This document shows positions 1 through 9,779 of a DNA stretch of 64,000 nt, in pieces (the first letter of the stretch is position 1; each line of letters begins with the position of its first letter). The notes beneath the pieces were generated by a model, which was not told the DNA's origin, did not search any database, and worked only from the letters and a program-made list of their open reading frames with translations. The stretch spans positions 1-64,000 of the forward strand of contig JBHENC010000014.1 in assembly GCA_046262295.1 (NCBI GenBank), read 5' to 3'. The stretch comes from JBHENC01 sp046262295 (GTDB lineage: Bacteria; Acidobacteriota; Blastocatellia; Pyrinomonadales; Pyrinomonadaceae). The translations under genes were made by a program, and so were the position numbers.

Positions 1-309
1 AGAAAACAAAAACGGCGCACTGCCCGTTTAGGGAGAAGTCTGTTTTTTCTCTTGACTCGCTTTATAGACGGAATTGAGCCGCCCCGCGCGAACAGCATCC
101 AACCTGAACGCAAGGAAAGAACATGAGGGCCATTCTATCGCGGGGTCGGCTCGAATGACTGGTTCGGCTCGCCGTTGCCAGAAATAATGCTGTGTTATGG
201 GCAATTGCAAGAATTCTAACCGCCTACACAGTAAAGAAGTTGCCCGCGAACTAATAAGCTTACGCGCAGGCAACTTCTTTATTAAGGCAGTAACAGAATA
301 CGCCCTACG
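1..309. other. gene-poor left edge
   Basis: I see no convincing coding region here. A short open frame on the minus strand has no RBS, no recognisable domain and arginine/serine-rich composition typical of a shadow frame. The only clear element is the hairpin at 233-282, described separately. Confidence 0.5.
233..282 (-). terminator. hairpin terminator downstream of the EF-hand-like gene
   Basis: A 13-bp perfect inverted repeat (233-245 pairs with 270-282) encloses a 24-nt loop that itself contains a short CGCG/CGCG pairing. It lies about 30 nt past the stop codon of the minus-strand gene that ends at 310. The 3' side on that strand is only moderately T-rich, so Rho-independent termination is likely but not certain. 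It could work in both directions. Confidence 0.55.
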
Positions 310-1485
310 TTAATGAGTCGTGACAAGGAAAACATCCCATGCCCAACGTCCTGTCTGAGAGCCGCGATTAGTCCATACTTTCGCGCGATAGCGGAACTGA
401 TTTCCGTATTGATCCGTGCGCTTTGCCTCTTTGTACCGCAACTCAATTTTCGTTACGCCAAGTTCGGGTAAAGTATGTAATTCACGTGGTTCGGAAATGC
501 CGTTATGATTCTTGTCCTGCCAGAGCCGCAGCCTTCCGAACACTTCATCATGTTCATCTATCACACCATCGCCATTACCGCCATTTTCCGGCTTATCAAA
601 CTCGGCGAGCGCGGCAAAGCCATTGCGATTGGCGGATGGTGGTTGCGGTGTGTAATTACCAAACAACTCTGCGCCGAGAGTAATCTTGCCATCGCCATTA
701 CGATCAAGCACGAGGAAAGCGTTATCAGAGTTTGCCGCCGTCCACGCTATTCTGTTGGCATAACCGTCACTGTTAAAGTCAAAGTCAACGCCGCCTTGAG
801 CATCAGTCAAGGAGAAGCCATTGCCAGATATGTCAATGATGATCGGAGTGTCAATGCAGCAGGGATCAACATTGTCGGGTTGTACGTCGCCAGACGATGT
901 TTGTGCTCCATACCCGCCATAGCAGTATGGATCGCACTCTTTAGTGCCGCCGCCGCTAGGGGGAGTCTGAAATGTAAGTAATAAACCTTGCGTGAGAGCA
1001 CTGGGGTTCCCTATTGTTGCTGCGGGGGCTGGTGTGTTTGGCGGATTGTTAACCGCTGTGATTCTAACTCTGAACTGTACAGAGCCGCCAACCTGACTTG
1101 AGCCAGTTATTGTAAACCTTATGGTATTGCTTACCCCTCCACCCGTTAACGATACGTCATAGGTTTTGCCGTTATTCGACTGCCCGCCGGATACAGTGTA
1201 AGAGACACCGCTAGTATTGCTATCTTCAAGTAGCTCCACGCGAGCAACAGTATTTTGCACAACGCTCCCCGTAGTCGCAACTGACACTGTAATTGTTGCA
1301 GTTGAGTCTGGTGGTGTCGTTCCGGCTTGACCTGCATCAGCTTTGATGGTTGTTGGGGAAAGCGTCGCCCCACCTAAATAAACCTCACGAGGTGGAGTTT
1401 GTTGGAAGGCTCTTACTATCAAAGCAAAAGCGCAAATACCGAGTAGCAGTGAAGAAGCCCGTAAAAACTTGGATCGTTTATTCAT
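310..1485 (-). CDS. secreted protein with EF-hand-like calcium-binding repeats
   Basis: The 391-residue product begins with a typical Sec signal (positive MNKRSKFLR, then a hydrophobic stretch to about residue 27), so it should be exported. Residues about 45-175 are Thr/Ser/Val/Gly-rich and look like an extracellular beta-sandwich region. After a Cys-containing linker (CDPYCYGGYG, and CC near 208) the C-terminal half carries several DxNxDG-type loops: DFNSDGYANR, DRNGDGKITLGAE, GDGVIDEHDE and DKNHNGISEPRE, which resemble EF-hand or dockerin-like calcium sites. No catalytic motif is visible, so the role (surface or adhesive protein) is inference. An IS1-type element sits about 75 bp upstream and may have disturbed its promoter. 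Confidence 0.75.
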   Translation of the reverse strand: MNKRSKFLRASSLLLGICAFALIVRAFQQTPPREVYLGGATLSPTTIKADAGQAGTTPPDSTATITVSVATTGSVVQNTVARVELLEDSNTSGVSYTVSGGQSNNGKTYDVSLTGGGVSNTIRFTITGSSQVGGSVQFRVRITAVNNPPNTPAPAATIGNPSALTQGLLLTFQTPPSGGGTKECDPYCYGGYGAQTSSGDVQPDNVDPCCIDTPIIIDISGNGFSLTDAQGGVDFDFNSDGYANRIAWTAANSDNAFLVLDRNGDGKITLGAELFGNYTPQPPSANRNGFAALAEFDKPENGGNGDGVIDEHDEVFGRLRLWQDKNHNGISEPRELHTLPELGVTKIELRYKEAKRTDQYGNQFRYRAKVWTNRGSQTGRWAWDVFLVTTH

Positions 1486-1558
1486 CTTTATGAGTTCTCC
1501 TGTGGCTTTGAGATGATAACTTTATCAGCTTATCTCCTGTATCATGTCAACACTATTC

Positions 1559-2357
1559 GGGAGTGACGAAACGAGCATCGGTAGGTTATAACGTTTCGTA
1601 TGTATGAATGTCCATATTGCCAAGCCACATCCCGTCAGATTAAAGCTGGTCGCAACCGCGCTGGCTCTCAGCGTTATCAGTGCCGCGAGTGCGATAGGCA
1701 TTACACGCCCGAACCCAAGCTCAACGGCTATCCTGCGCACGTCAAACAGCAGGCCATCCGCTTATATCTGGAAGGCACTAACTTTCGCCGCATCGGTCGC
1801 CTGCTCGGTGTCAACTATCAATCAGCAGTTAATTGGATCAATGCTTACCATCAGAGTTTGCCCAGTGGTGAGCCAGCCGTGACCGCACCTGACGTGGTCG
1901 AACTGGACGAAGTGTTCACTTTCATCGGCTCAAAAAAACAAGGGCCTACATCATCACCATAGTAGATCGGGCGACGCGCTGCATCCGTAGCGCATGATGT
2001 GGTATGGGAGCGCACCACTGCGGTAATGCAATCTCTGGTTGATGGCGCGGCGCACTCAGCACGTTACTTTAGTGATGCCTTCCCGACTTATGGCGACCTC
2101 TGCTATTGGGGCGAGCACACGATGATGCATGACAAAAGCGAAACGTATTCGGTGGAAGGCACGAATGCCGACCTGCGTCATTATTTAGCGCGCTTAGCAC
2201 GGAAGAGTCGTTGCTTTTCGCGGTGCATCAAAGCCTTGCGCCGGGCGGTTGATCTGTTCGTCCATTTCTACAATCGTAGGCAACTGCGAAAGCGGCAGCA
2301 TCCGAAGTATCCAGCGCATATCATTGACCCGTTGCCTATTCGCGTTTAGTCACTCCC
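1559..2357 (+). mobile_element. IS1-family insertion sequence
   Basis: The element is 799 bp with imperfect terminal inverted repeats of about 25 bp. Each end begins GGGAGTGAC when read inward (1559-1567 and the complement of 2349-2357), and about 20 of 25 positions match. It is bounded by a perfect 9-bp duplication. It carries a transposase region of IS1 type split over reading frames, with an A7C run (1932-1939) where IS1 elements use programmed -1 frameshifting. It lies between the secreted EF-hand-like gene and the first CHAT gene. Ends and duplication are intact, but the transposase has a second frame break, so autonomous movement is doubtful. Confidence 0.9.
1600..2349 (+). pseudogene. 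IS1-type DDE transposase, two frame changes
   Basis: The first frame (1600-1962, 120 residues) has the IS1 InsA-like N terminus: a zinc ribbon CPYC...CREC, a helix-turn-helix region, then ELDEVFTFIGSKK with the first catalytic Asp. At the A7C run a -1 shift continues the protein as RAYIITIVDRATRCIRSA until a stop at 1995-1997. Homology then resumes in the original frame at about 1987 (VVWERTTAVMQ; GTG codon at 1999), with SDAFPTYGDLCYW and EGTNADLRHYLAR giving the remaining D and E residues. The first shift fits the programmed IS1 mechanism. The second needs a one-base indel near 1987-1998 and would stop the fusion product, so I call a pseudogene. Confidence 0.8.
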
Positions 2358-2366
2358 ACACTATTC

Positions 2367-2604
2367 CTTAATCTTGTTCTCAAATGCAGAAGTGCCGAAC
2401 ACGGCTTATACACCCGTCGTTTTGGCCTGTCAATCAACTCCTTTGATAGATCAAGCGGCGTGATTAAAGATAATGCTGCCGCCCGTCGCATTTTTGTTTG
2501 CAGGCTTCAAGAGTATAATATTTACGCATCCGGCAGCCCCGCCGGTTTCGTAAATTCACCTTGCAAGACAGGCTGACACTTCACTGATTTTTGCGCGTTC
2601 GCGC
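2367..2604 (+). promoter_or_regulatory. leader of the first CHAT gene with a candidate -10 box
   Basis: No gene is visible between the IS duplication and the CHAT gene. A perfect TATAAT lies at 2514-2519, about 90 nt before the first possible ATG. The best -35 candidate (TTTTTG at 2491-2496, spacing 17) is poor, so this promoter call rests mainly on the -10 match. Confidence 0.3.
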
Positions 2605-5502
2605 ATGGTCTTTCTACACAGAATGGATTTGTATATGAATCGTCATCGTAACCGCTACTCTTTTTTGAACAGTCTCGCGCCCGTCGCCTTCGTCTGTCTC
2701 GTCGCATCTGTATTCATTGCGCCGCCATCGCGCGCCGTCGGCGAGTTGGCGACTCCGGCATCTTCAACGACGAGCAAGACGGGCACGACAACGTCGCTCA
2801 TGCCTGCCGCGCAGCAGAATGAAGCGGCCATCGCAGCTCTACGGCAGGGCGTATCTCTACTGCGCCGCAGCAATGCGGATCAGGCGCTGGCTCCGCTGGA
2901 AACCGCGCTCCGGCTTTTCACAGCGGCAAATGACGCGCGCGGGCAAGCGGCGGCGCACGACGCGCTCGGCGAGCTTTACGAGCGGCAGGGACAATACAAC
3001 GTCGCGCTCGATCATTATCGCAGCGCACGCCAAGCCTTCAACACGACGAGCGATTCTTTTCATGCCAATCTGATGTTCGCCAAGATCGGCGATATGCGTT
3101 ACCGGCAGGGCGACACCGCCGAGGCGCGCACCGCCTACTCCGAAATGGATGCGCCCAAACCCAACACCAACGCGCTTAATACCTTCAATGCCGTGCGCGC
3201 CAAACCGAACAAGGTGCGCGGGCTACTTGGCCGCGCCCGCAGTATTGCGACGGGCACGCCGAGCACTTCGACGGGCAGCCAGGCCGCGTCCGTCGCCACC
3301 GACGCCGCGAGCGAAATCAAGCAGGGCTTTGAGCTTTACAGACAGTTTGTGCTTTACGCCACACAGGAACTCGGTCTCGGCCGCGTTGATTTTCTCACAT
3401 CGAAGCTCGACAGCGCGAAACAACATTTTACGAACGCATTAGGCGCTGCCGGAGGCGATGTTCCCGTAATCGGCAAGCTCGGTCAAACGCGCCGTGTACG
3501 CATCGCCGCCCGCACCAGTCTCGCCGACATCGCTTTTCAACAGGGACGCTTTGAGGATGCCGCAGCTTTATATACCGATGCAGCCAGCGGCGCGGAGAGC
3601 GACGGGCGATTCGATCTGGCGTGGCCTGCCCAGCGTGGTATAGGCCGCAGCCGCCTCGCTCTTGCCACACGCGAACGCGACGCAAGCAAAGCCGCGAAGC
3701 TACGCGGTGAGGCGCTCGATGCTTACCGCAAAGCCATCAAAACGATTGAAACGATTCGGCAAGGCAGCTTGCGCGCAGATGAATCGCGCACCACATTTTT
3801 AGCTTCGACAAAAGATGTTTACGATGAAGCGTCCGGCGCGCTCGCGGACATGGCGCTGGAGAATCGCGCTTCAAATTCTGCGCCGCTTTCCGGCACGGCG
3901 CTGCAAAATGCGGGCGAGGCGTTCAAGATTGTCGAGGCCGGACGCGCCCGCTCGCTTCTCGATCTGCTCGCGGAATCGCGCGCGGAAATCACCGAAGGTG
4001 TGCCCACCGAACTGCTCGAGCGCAAGCAGGACAATCTTGAACGCCAGCAGGAGATCGCGCGACAACTCACAGGCGTCAGCGTCACCGACGACGCTCCCGC
4101 CCAACCCGTGCAGGAACTCGAAGCGGAGCTTGAACGCCTGTCGGTTGACTATGACAGCATCGAAAATAACATTAGAGTTGCCAGTCCGCGCTATGCCGCG
4201 CTCACCGAAGGCCAACCCTTGAGCCTTAGTGAAGCACAGGCGAAAGTCTTGGACGATAAAACGGCGCTGCTCGAATACAGCCTCGGCAACGAGCGTTCCT
4301 ATCTCTGGGTGGTCACGCAAAAAGATATCGCCCTCTATAAACTGCCTGCCCGCGAACAACTCGACAAGCAGGCAATAGAACTTCGCGCACAAATTATCCC
4401 TGCGGAACTGCGCCGCTCCATCGTCGGCATCAACGTCACCGCCAATCAAAGCAAACAGGCGGCGAACGAAGATACGGATACAAATTTGTCGCAGGATGCG
4501 GCCACGTATGCGGCGGCGGCCAACGCGCTTTACAAAACCGTGCTCGAACCCGCCGCTTCCGTCTTCGCAGACAAACGCCTGCTCGTCGTCGCCGACGGCG
4601 CGCTCAACTATGTTCCCTTCGAGGCGCTCGTCACAAAGAGCGGCGGCAACAACTATGCGGAGCTTTCCTATTTAGTTAAGACCAATGAAGTGATCTACGC
4701 CCCTTCGGTTTCCGTCGTCGCCGCCGTCAGACAACAGGGCGGCAGAAGTCGCAGCGGCGGCGTACTGCTCGTCGCCGATCCCGTGTTTGATAGTAGCGAC
4801 ACGCGCGCACCACGCAGTACGGCGGCAAACTCGCAATCCGGTAATCAATCCGCGTCGGCGCTCACCAGCGCGCTCGCAGATGTCGCGGGCGTTGCCGATA
4901 AAGCATCTACGGACGGACTAAAACTCGCGCGCTTGAACGGCTCGCGCGCGGAGGCACAACAAATCTCGCAACTCACGCGCGCCGCAGGCGGGCAAGCAAA
5001 CACTTGGCTCGATCTCGAAGCGAACGAGTCGAACGTCAAAACTCGCGGCGCGAATCAATATCGAATAGTCCACATTGCGACGCACGGGCTGCTCGATGCC
5101 GAACGTCCGCAATTCACCGGCCTCGTCCTTTCCTTAGTCGGCAACTCGACAGGCGACGACGGCTTCCTGCGTACCGATGAAATCTTTAACTTGCGTCTCG
5201 GTTCGCCGCTCGTCATGCTCTCGGCCTGCGAAACCGGTCTCGGCAAAGAGAAACGCGGCGAAGGCGTCATCGGTCTCACACGTGCTTTCATGTATGCCGG
5301 TGCTCCCACCGTCGGCGTCAGTCTGTGGTCGGTCGCCGACCGCTCCACTGCTCTGCTGATGACAGATTTCTACAAACGCCTGCTGGCAAACGCTGCGCCT
5401 TCTGCGGCCATGCGCGCGGCACAGCAACAGATGATCGCGGGCAAACGCTACAGCGCGCCGTTCTTCTGGGCGCCCTTTGTTCTTAACGGCGATTGGCGGT
5501 AA
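2605..5502 (+). CDS. secreted TPR-CHAT domain protein (putative caspase-like protease)
   Basis: This 965-residue protein starts with a signal-like region; ATG 2605 is used, but the in-frame ATG at 2635 (MNRHRNRYSF) gives a more typical signal peptide. Residues about 70-400 are Ala-rich helical repeats of TPR type, followed by a helical linker at about 460-530. A C-terminal CHAT domain of about 330 residues has the family's catalytic pair: His in IATHG (residue about 827) and Cys in LSACETGLG (about 875), then the conserved GVIGLTRAF and AGAPTVGVSLWSV segments. CHAT proteins are clan CD-like cysteine peptidases. The substrate is unknown, and export would place it in the periplasm or outside. 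A second CHAT gene follows in the same direction. Confidence 0.85.
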   Translation: MVFLHRMDLYMNRHRNRYSFLNSLAPVAFVCLVASVFIAPPSRAVGELATPASSTTSKTGTTTSLMPAAQQNEAAIAALRQGVSLLRRSNADQALAPLETALRLFTAANDARGQAAAHDALGELYERQGQYNVALDHYRSARQAFNTTSDSFHANLMFAKIGDMRYRQGDTAEARTAYSEMDAPKPNTNALNTFNAVRAKPNKVRGLLGRARSIATGTPSTSTGSQAASVATDAASEIKQGFELYRQFVLYATQELGLGRVDFLTSKLDSAKQHFTNALGAAGGDVPVIGKLGQTRRVRIAARTSLADIAFQQGRFEDAAALYTDAASGAESDGRFDLAWPAQRGIGRSRLALATRERDASKAAKLRGEALDAYRKAIKTIETIRQGSLRADESRTTFLASTKDVYDEASGALADMALENRASNSAPLSGTALQNAGEAFKIVEAGRARSLLDLLAESRAEITEGVPTELLERKQDNLERQQEIARQLTGVSVTDDAPAQPVQELEAELERLSVDYDSIENNIRVASPRYAALTEGQPLSLSEAQAKVLDDKTALLEYSLGNERSYLWVVTQKDIALYKLPAREQLDKQAIELRAQIIPAELRRSIVGINVTANQSKQAANEDTDTNLSQDAATYAAAANALYKTVLEPAASVFADKRLLVVADGALNYVPFEALVTKSGGNNYAELSYLVKTNEVIYAPSVSVVAAVRQQGGRSRSGGVLLVADPVFDSSDTRAPRSTAANSQSGNQSASALTSALADVAGVADKASTDGLKLARLNGSRAEAQQISQLTRAAGGQANTWLDLEANESNVKTRGANQYRIVHIATHGLLDAERPQFTGLVLSLVGNSTGDDGFLRTDEIFNLRLGSPLVMLSACETGLGKEKRGEGVIGLTRAFMYAGAPTVGVSLWSVADRSTALLMTDFYKRLLANAAPSAAMRAAQQQMIAGKRYSAPFFWAPFVLNGDWR

Positions 5503-5515
5503 GCTCTGCATAAGG

Positions 5516-5558
5516 ACAGCGTGCGAACGTAATTGCCGCACGCTGTTACTTTCTTTTT
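5516..5558 (+). terminator. hairpin with T-rich tail between the two CHAT genes
   Basis: A 10-bp perfect stem (5516-5525 pairs with 5537-5546, ACAGCGTGCG) with an 11-nt loop is followed by TACTTTCTTTTT. It begins 13 nt after the first CHAT stop codon and ends before the next start at 5571. This is a good Rho-independent terminator, leaving the second gene with little room for its own promoter unless read-through occurs. Confidence 0.7.
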
Positions 5559-5570
5559 ACAAATCGAATC

Positions 5571-8500
5571 ATGCCCTCGAAATCTTTTCGCGTGCCGTCA
5601 CGACGACGCCACAACTTCGCTTTCATCATTGCCTGCGCGCTGTTATTCAACGCGCTTCAATGGCATCGCGTTGGCGCGCAATCGCCAGCCCCTTCGCGCG
5701 TGGTTGCCGCGCCTCGTTCACCGAACGCTCTTGTTAGAATCTCAAGCTCTGAACGTCAAGCGTCTTCTGCCCTCACACTGTGGCGCGAAGTCGAACCGCT
5801 CGCGGCAGCCAAAAACGAGTCGGCCTTGATTGCCGCCCTGACACGCGACCGCGGCGGCGCCGCCCGCGCGCTCTACAATGAGCTTCTGTTCGATGCGGTT
5901 GATTCGCGTCTTTACAACAATCCGCCAATCTCTCCCGATGCCGATCACGTGCGTATGCTGCTCGCGCGCATTGATGCTGAAGCCGCTACGCTTGAAACGA
6001 AGCTCGCCGAATGGTCTAAAGAGCGCAAAGCAGGCGTGGGTTTCGTGAAGACAGGCGACGGCTTCGAACAGTTGCTTTATCTTTACATCACCGCCGAACC
6101 GAAGAACGCCGAGAAGCAGGAAACGAGCGCGGGCGTGCAACCTTTAACGCCGCGTCAATTGACGGAACGCGCTCTCAAAATCGCCGAAGCGACGGGCAAC
6201 GAACTCGCCGCCGCCAGCATTTACGGTAATCTGGCATCCTACGCACACCGTGATAAGCGTTTGCCGGATGCACCACCGTTGATTGAACGCGCCGCCGCCA
6301 TCTGGCAACGCTGGCAGCATCCGGCAGGTATGCTGGCCTCCGAATTTCTACGCGCAGAGGCTTACGCGCTTGCAGAGAATCCGCGCGACGCGGCACAGGC
6401 TTATCAGCGTGCTTTGGAACTGACAAAGACTCGTCCTGCCTTGCGCAGTTATCGCTTGATGGTGCTGCCGCAACTTGCGACAAGCTTGCGCAACGCGGGT
6501 GATAAAGAAGGCACACGCCGCACGTTTGAACTCGCGGTCGAAGAAGCGCGCACGCAGCTCGCCACCGAACAGGATCAAACCAAGCATCTCGCCGCCGCGC
6601 AAAATCTGGTTAGCCTCGAAGTGCAACTCGGCGATGCGCTCAACGCCCTTGATCGCTACGCCGAAGCCGCCGAATGGTTCGCCCGCGCCGACAAGCTGGA
6701 CGAAGAGAACTACCGTATTCAACTTGCACAGACCGAAGAACAACTGACGAGCGTCACCGCCAACCTGCAAGCTAAAATTGACAAGGCGACGGACGAAGCG
6801 ACGCGCAAGATTTTCACTCAATCGCGCGAAACCGTTTTTAATGCCTTGACGAGCATTCTCGACGGGCTGGCGCTGAAGCGGAACGACAATGCCGCCCGCG
6901 CTAGAATCGCCGAAAGGCAACTTGCACGCGCGCGCGCAACCAACAGCACTTTCGACATCGCCAACTCGCTCGATGCGGTCGCCGAAGCTTACCGGCGCGC
7001 GGGCGATTTCGATAAAGCACGTGCCACCGCCGCAGAATCCCTAAAACTTCGCCAAGACGATCCGCGCCGCCGGAATCTTTATAAGACCGTTGATATACTT
7101 GCCGGAATCGCCTACGACGCAGACGATTACGACGTCGCCATCGCGCGTTACCGCGAAGTGATTGAGCTGGCAAAGCCCGGCGCTCTGCCCACGCTTTTCG
7201 ACTTGAACGCCGAACCGCGCGAAGACATTCGCCCGATTCTCGCGCGCGGTAACTCGACCGATAGAACCTCGCGCGTTATGAATGCTCTTTTCGCGCGCCA
7301 CTGGATTGCAAATATTCTGATGGGCAAAGGCAACTACCGCGAGGCCGATCAGGAATTAACGATTCTGGCCGAAAGCATTCCGCAAATGTACGTCGCCGGT
7401 GCGCCCGATGAAGCCGAACTAACACGCTGGCTAAGCGAGATGAAAGCGAAGCCGGATGTTTCATCGAATGCTCACTCAACGCAAATCAAGATTGCAGACA
7501 TCGTCGAGCATCGTCGTCAAATCGGCTTCGAGCCAAACAGCGATGAAACGGAGCGTTTGAATAACGCCGATTTCTTTGCGAGCGGTTTGCGTCAGGCAGT
7601 CGCCATCGGGCGCGCCAATCTGCTCAACTCCCAGTACGATCTTGAAGGCGCAACCAAAGCTTACGAGGAAGCGATTCGCCTTGCCTCCAACTTTTCCGGC
7701 GGCTATTTTCCGATCACGGGTATGTATGTCGCCGTCGCGCGCATGGAGACCGAACGCGGCAATTACGTCAAAGCTGAAGCGGCGTTGATGCCTGCGCTCG
7801 AAAAGTATAAGCGTAACCGGGACGCGGCAGGCATCGCCAACATCATCGCGCAGCAAAGCACACTGCGGCGTAAGCAAGGCCAATTCATTGAAGCGCGCCG
7901 TCTCGCCGAAGAAGCCTTAAAGATCGGCGGCGAGATTAATTCGCGCTCGCTCATCGCATCCTTGGCGCGCACGCTCGGACGCGCCGAACTCGAAGCAGGC
8001 GGCGATGCGCTGCCCGCCGCCGAACGCCACCTACTCCAATCCTTAAAGATATGGCGCGAGTTAGGCGAACGCGCCACCATCGCTTACACGCTCGGCGATC
8101 TAGGTTACGCGCTTGAGAGACAGGGGCGCGAAACGGATGCGCTCGCGGCTTACGAAGAAGCCGTCAAACTGGTTGAATCCTTAACCGGCGCGCTCTCGCA
8201 AGGCGTTAGCGCCGACACCTTCAATTCGAGTCGCAGCAGCCGCGATCTTTACGACCGTTTAATCAAGCTTTTAATCAAGCGCGGACGCGCCACCGATGCG
8301 CTCGGCTATCTCGAACGCGCGAAATCCAAATCGCTTGTTGATGCGCTCGCGGGCGCAAACGTCAATGCACAAAATCCGGCGCTCAATAATCTGCTCGAGC
8401 GCGTGCGCAAATCGAGCGACGCCGTGCGCATCGCCGAAACCGCATTGACGGGTGAACTCGCCAAGCCCGTCGCGCAACACGACAGCACGAAGATTGCGAG

Positions 8501-9734
8501 CGCGCAGTTGAAATTATCAATCGCGCAGAAGGAATATCTAAACGCCGCGCAAGCTATCGAACGCGCCAATCCGTCTTACGCAAGCCTCGTCGCCGTCAAT
8601 CCAACCAACCTTGCAGAGATACAAAAACAGTTGCCCGCAAAGACGCTGCTGCTCGAATACTTCCCTTCCGATAAAGAGCTTTACATCTTCGTCGTGACGC
8701 GCGACGCCGCGCCCACGATTCGCACAGTTCCGATCACGCGCGAAGCTCTGGCGAATCTGGTGATGCAATACCGCGATGCGCTGAGTTCGGCGGATGAGCC
8801 GTCCGTGCTCGAACGCTCCGCACGCGGTTCGCTCTGGAAAGATGACGGGCAAACGGATTTCAAAACGGACGTGCTGCCGCTCAAAGAAGCCACCGTCAAA
8901 CTCTACGATGCGTTAATCGCACCCGTCCAAACTGCGGTTGACGAAGCCGACACGCTTTTAATCGTCCCGGCGGCGGAGCTTTACTATCTGCCAATTCATG
9001 CGCTCGGCCGGGCTAAAAGCGACGGCTCGATCAGCTTTCTCATCGAACAAAAACGCTTCGCTTACTTCGCTTCAGCCGACTTGCTTAATGTCGTCAATGC
9101 CATCAACGCAACGACGGGCAAGGCTTCCGGCAAGGCGGATAGTGTTGGCTTGCTGGCGCTCGGAAACCCGGACGGCAGTCTTCCGGCGGCAACCGATGAA
9201 GTGGCCGCACTCCGTCGTCTCTTCACGAAATCGAGCGTCTATACAGGTACAGACGCCACCGTTGCCCGCGTCACACAACCCGCCGCGACGCGCACGCCTT
9301 TCCTGCACTTCGCAACGCACGGCGTGATTGACAGCCGCGACCCGAAAGAAACTTACTTGCTTCTCGCCGGAACGCCGAATCGCCTTTCGGTTAAAGACAT
9401 CGTTGAAGATAAATATAAACTCTCGCTCGGCGGCACGCGCCTCGTCACGCTCTCCGCCTGCCAGACAAACATCGGCGGCTATGATCCGGGCGCGGTTTAT
9501 AGCAGCCTCTCTCGCGCCTTTTCAAAGGCCGGTGCGCCGACCGTCATCGCCTCGCTGTGGAGCGTCAACGACGCTTCGACGCGCGACACGATGACGCTCT
9601 TTTACAAAGAGTTGGCCGCCGGAGTTTCAAAAGCCGAAGCGATGCGCCGCGCCCAACTCGGCGTGATGCGCGACCCACGCTTCGCGCATCCGTACTACTG
9701 GGCGCCGTTCGTCGTGCTCGGTGATTGGAGATAA
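5571..9734 (+). CDS. large secreted TPR-CHAT domain protein
   Basis: The 1387-residue product has a basic N terminus and a hydrophobic segment (FAFIIACALLFNAL) ending near GAQS, consistent with Sec export. Most of the protein (about 190-950) consists of helical repeats with TPR-like Ala/Tyr/Glu periodicity. The last 330 residues form a CHAT domain with the catalytic His in FATHG (residue about 1250) and Cys in LSACQTNIG (about 1297), followed by SLSRAFSKAGAP and VIASLWSVND. It is a longer paralogue of the preceding gene with the same layout. The pair may act on the same pathway, but no partner such as a gasdermin or toxin gene is next to them. Specific function unknown. Confidence 0.85.
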   Translation: MPSKSFRVPSRRRHNFAFIIACALLFNALQWHRVGAQSPAPSRVVAAPRSPNALVRISSSERQASSALTLWREVEPLAAAKNESALIAALTRDRGGAARALYNELLFDAVDSRLYNNPPISPDADHVRMLLARIDAEAATLETKLAEWSKERKAGVGFVKTGDGFEQLLYLYITAEPKNAEKQETSAGVQPLTPRQLTERALKIAEATGNELAAASIYGNLASYAHRDKRLPDAPPLIERAAAIWQRWQHPAGMLASEFLRAEAYALAENPRDAAQAYQRALELTKTRPALRSYRLMVLPQLATSLRNAGDKEGTRRTFELAVEEARTQLATEQDQTKHLAAAQNLVSLEVQLGDALNALDRYAEAAEWFARADKLDEENYRIQLAQTEEQLTSVTANLQAKIDKATDEATRKIFTQSRETVFNALTSILDGLALKRNDNAARARIAERQLARARATNSTFDIANSLDAVAEAYRRAGDFDKARATAAESLKLRQDDPRRRNLYKTVDILAGIAYDADDYDVAIARYREVIELAKPGALPTLFDLNAEPREDIRPILARGNSTDRTSRVMNALFARHWIANILMGKGNYREADQELTILAESIPQMYVAGAPDEAELTRWLSEMKAKPDVSSNAHSTQIKIADIVEHRRQIGFEPNSDETERLNNADFFASGLRQAVAIGRANLLNSQYDLEGATKAYEEAIRLASNFSGGYFPITGMYVAVARMETERGNYVKAEAALMPALEKYKRNRDAAGIANIIAQQSTLRRKQGQFIEARRLAEEALKIGGEINSRSLIASLARTLGRAELEAGGDALPAAERHLLQSLKIWRELGERATIAYTLGDLGYALERQGRETDALAAYEEAVKLVESLTGALSQGVSADTFNSSRSSRDLYDRLIKLLIKRGRATDALGYLERAKSKSLVDALAGANVNAQNPALNNLLERVRKSSDAVRIAETALTGELAKPVAQHDSTKIASAQLKLSIAQKEYLNAAQAIERANPSYASLVAVNPTNLAEIQKQLPAKTLLLEYFPSDKELYIFVVTRDAAPTIRTVPITREALANLVMQYRDALSSADEPSVLERSARGSLWKDDGQTDFKTDVLPLKEATVKLYDALIAPVQTAVDEADTLLIVPAAELYYLPIHALGRAKSDGSISFLIEQKRFAYFASADLLNVVNAINATTGKASGKADSVGLLALGNPDGSLPAATDEVAALRRLFTKSSVYTGTDATVARVTQPAATRTPFLHFATHGVIDSRDPKETYLLLAGTPNRLSVKDIVEDKYKLSLGGTRLVTLSACQTNIGGYDPGAVYSSLSRAFSKAGAPTVIASLWSVNDASTRDTMTLFYKELAAGVSKAEAMRRAQLGVMRDPRFAHPYYWAPFVVLGDWR

Positions 9735-9747
9735 AAAAGCGACGTTT

Positions 9748-9779
9748 TGAGGATTGTAGAATCAAGGATTGAAGAATTC
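9748..9779. repeat. short heptamer-type repeat between convergent genes
   Basis: The gap between the CHAT gene and fbp reads as two imperfect copies of a 14-15-mer (AGGATTGTAGAATC, then AAGGATTGAAGAATTC). This resembles the degenerate heptamer repeats found in other gaps of this window. Weak but similar in style. Confidence 0.3.

Larger units (their letters stand above)
1550..2366. repeat. 9-bp target-site duplication flanking the IS element
   Basis: The identical 9-mer ACACTATTC occurs at 1550-1558 and 2358-2366, immediately outside the two inverted-repeat ends. Nine base pairs is the usual duplication length for IS1-family insertions. The perfect match argues for a recent insertion without later rearrangement. 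Confidence 0.85.

Noticed and set aside
28..273. Minus-strand 81-codon frame at the left edge
   Set aside because: It spans the terminator hairpin and has no homology pattern.
2605..9734. CHAT-gasdermin type defence system
   Set aside because: No gasdermin-like or other effector gene is adjacent, and both CHAT proteins appear to be exported.
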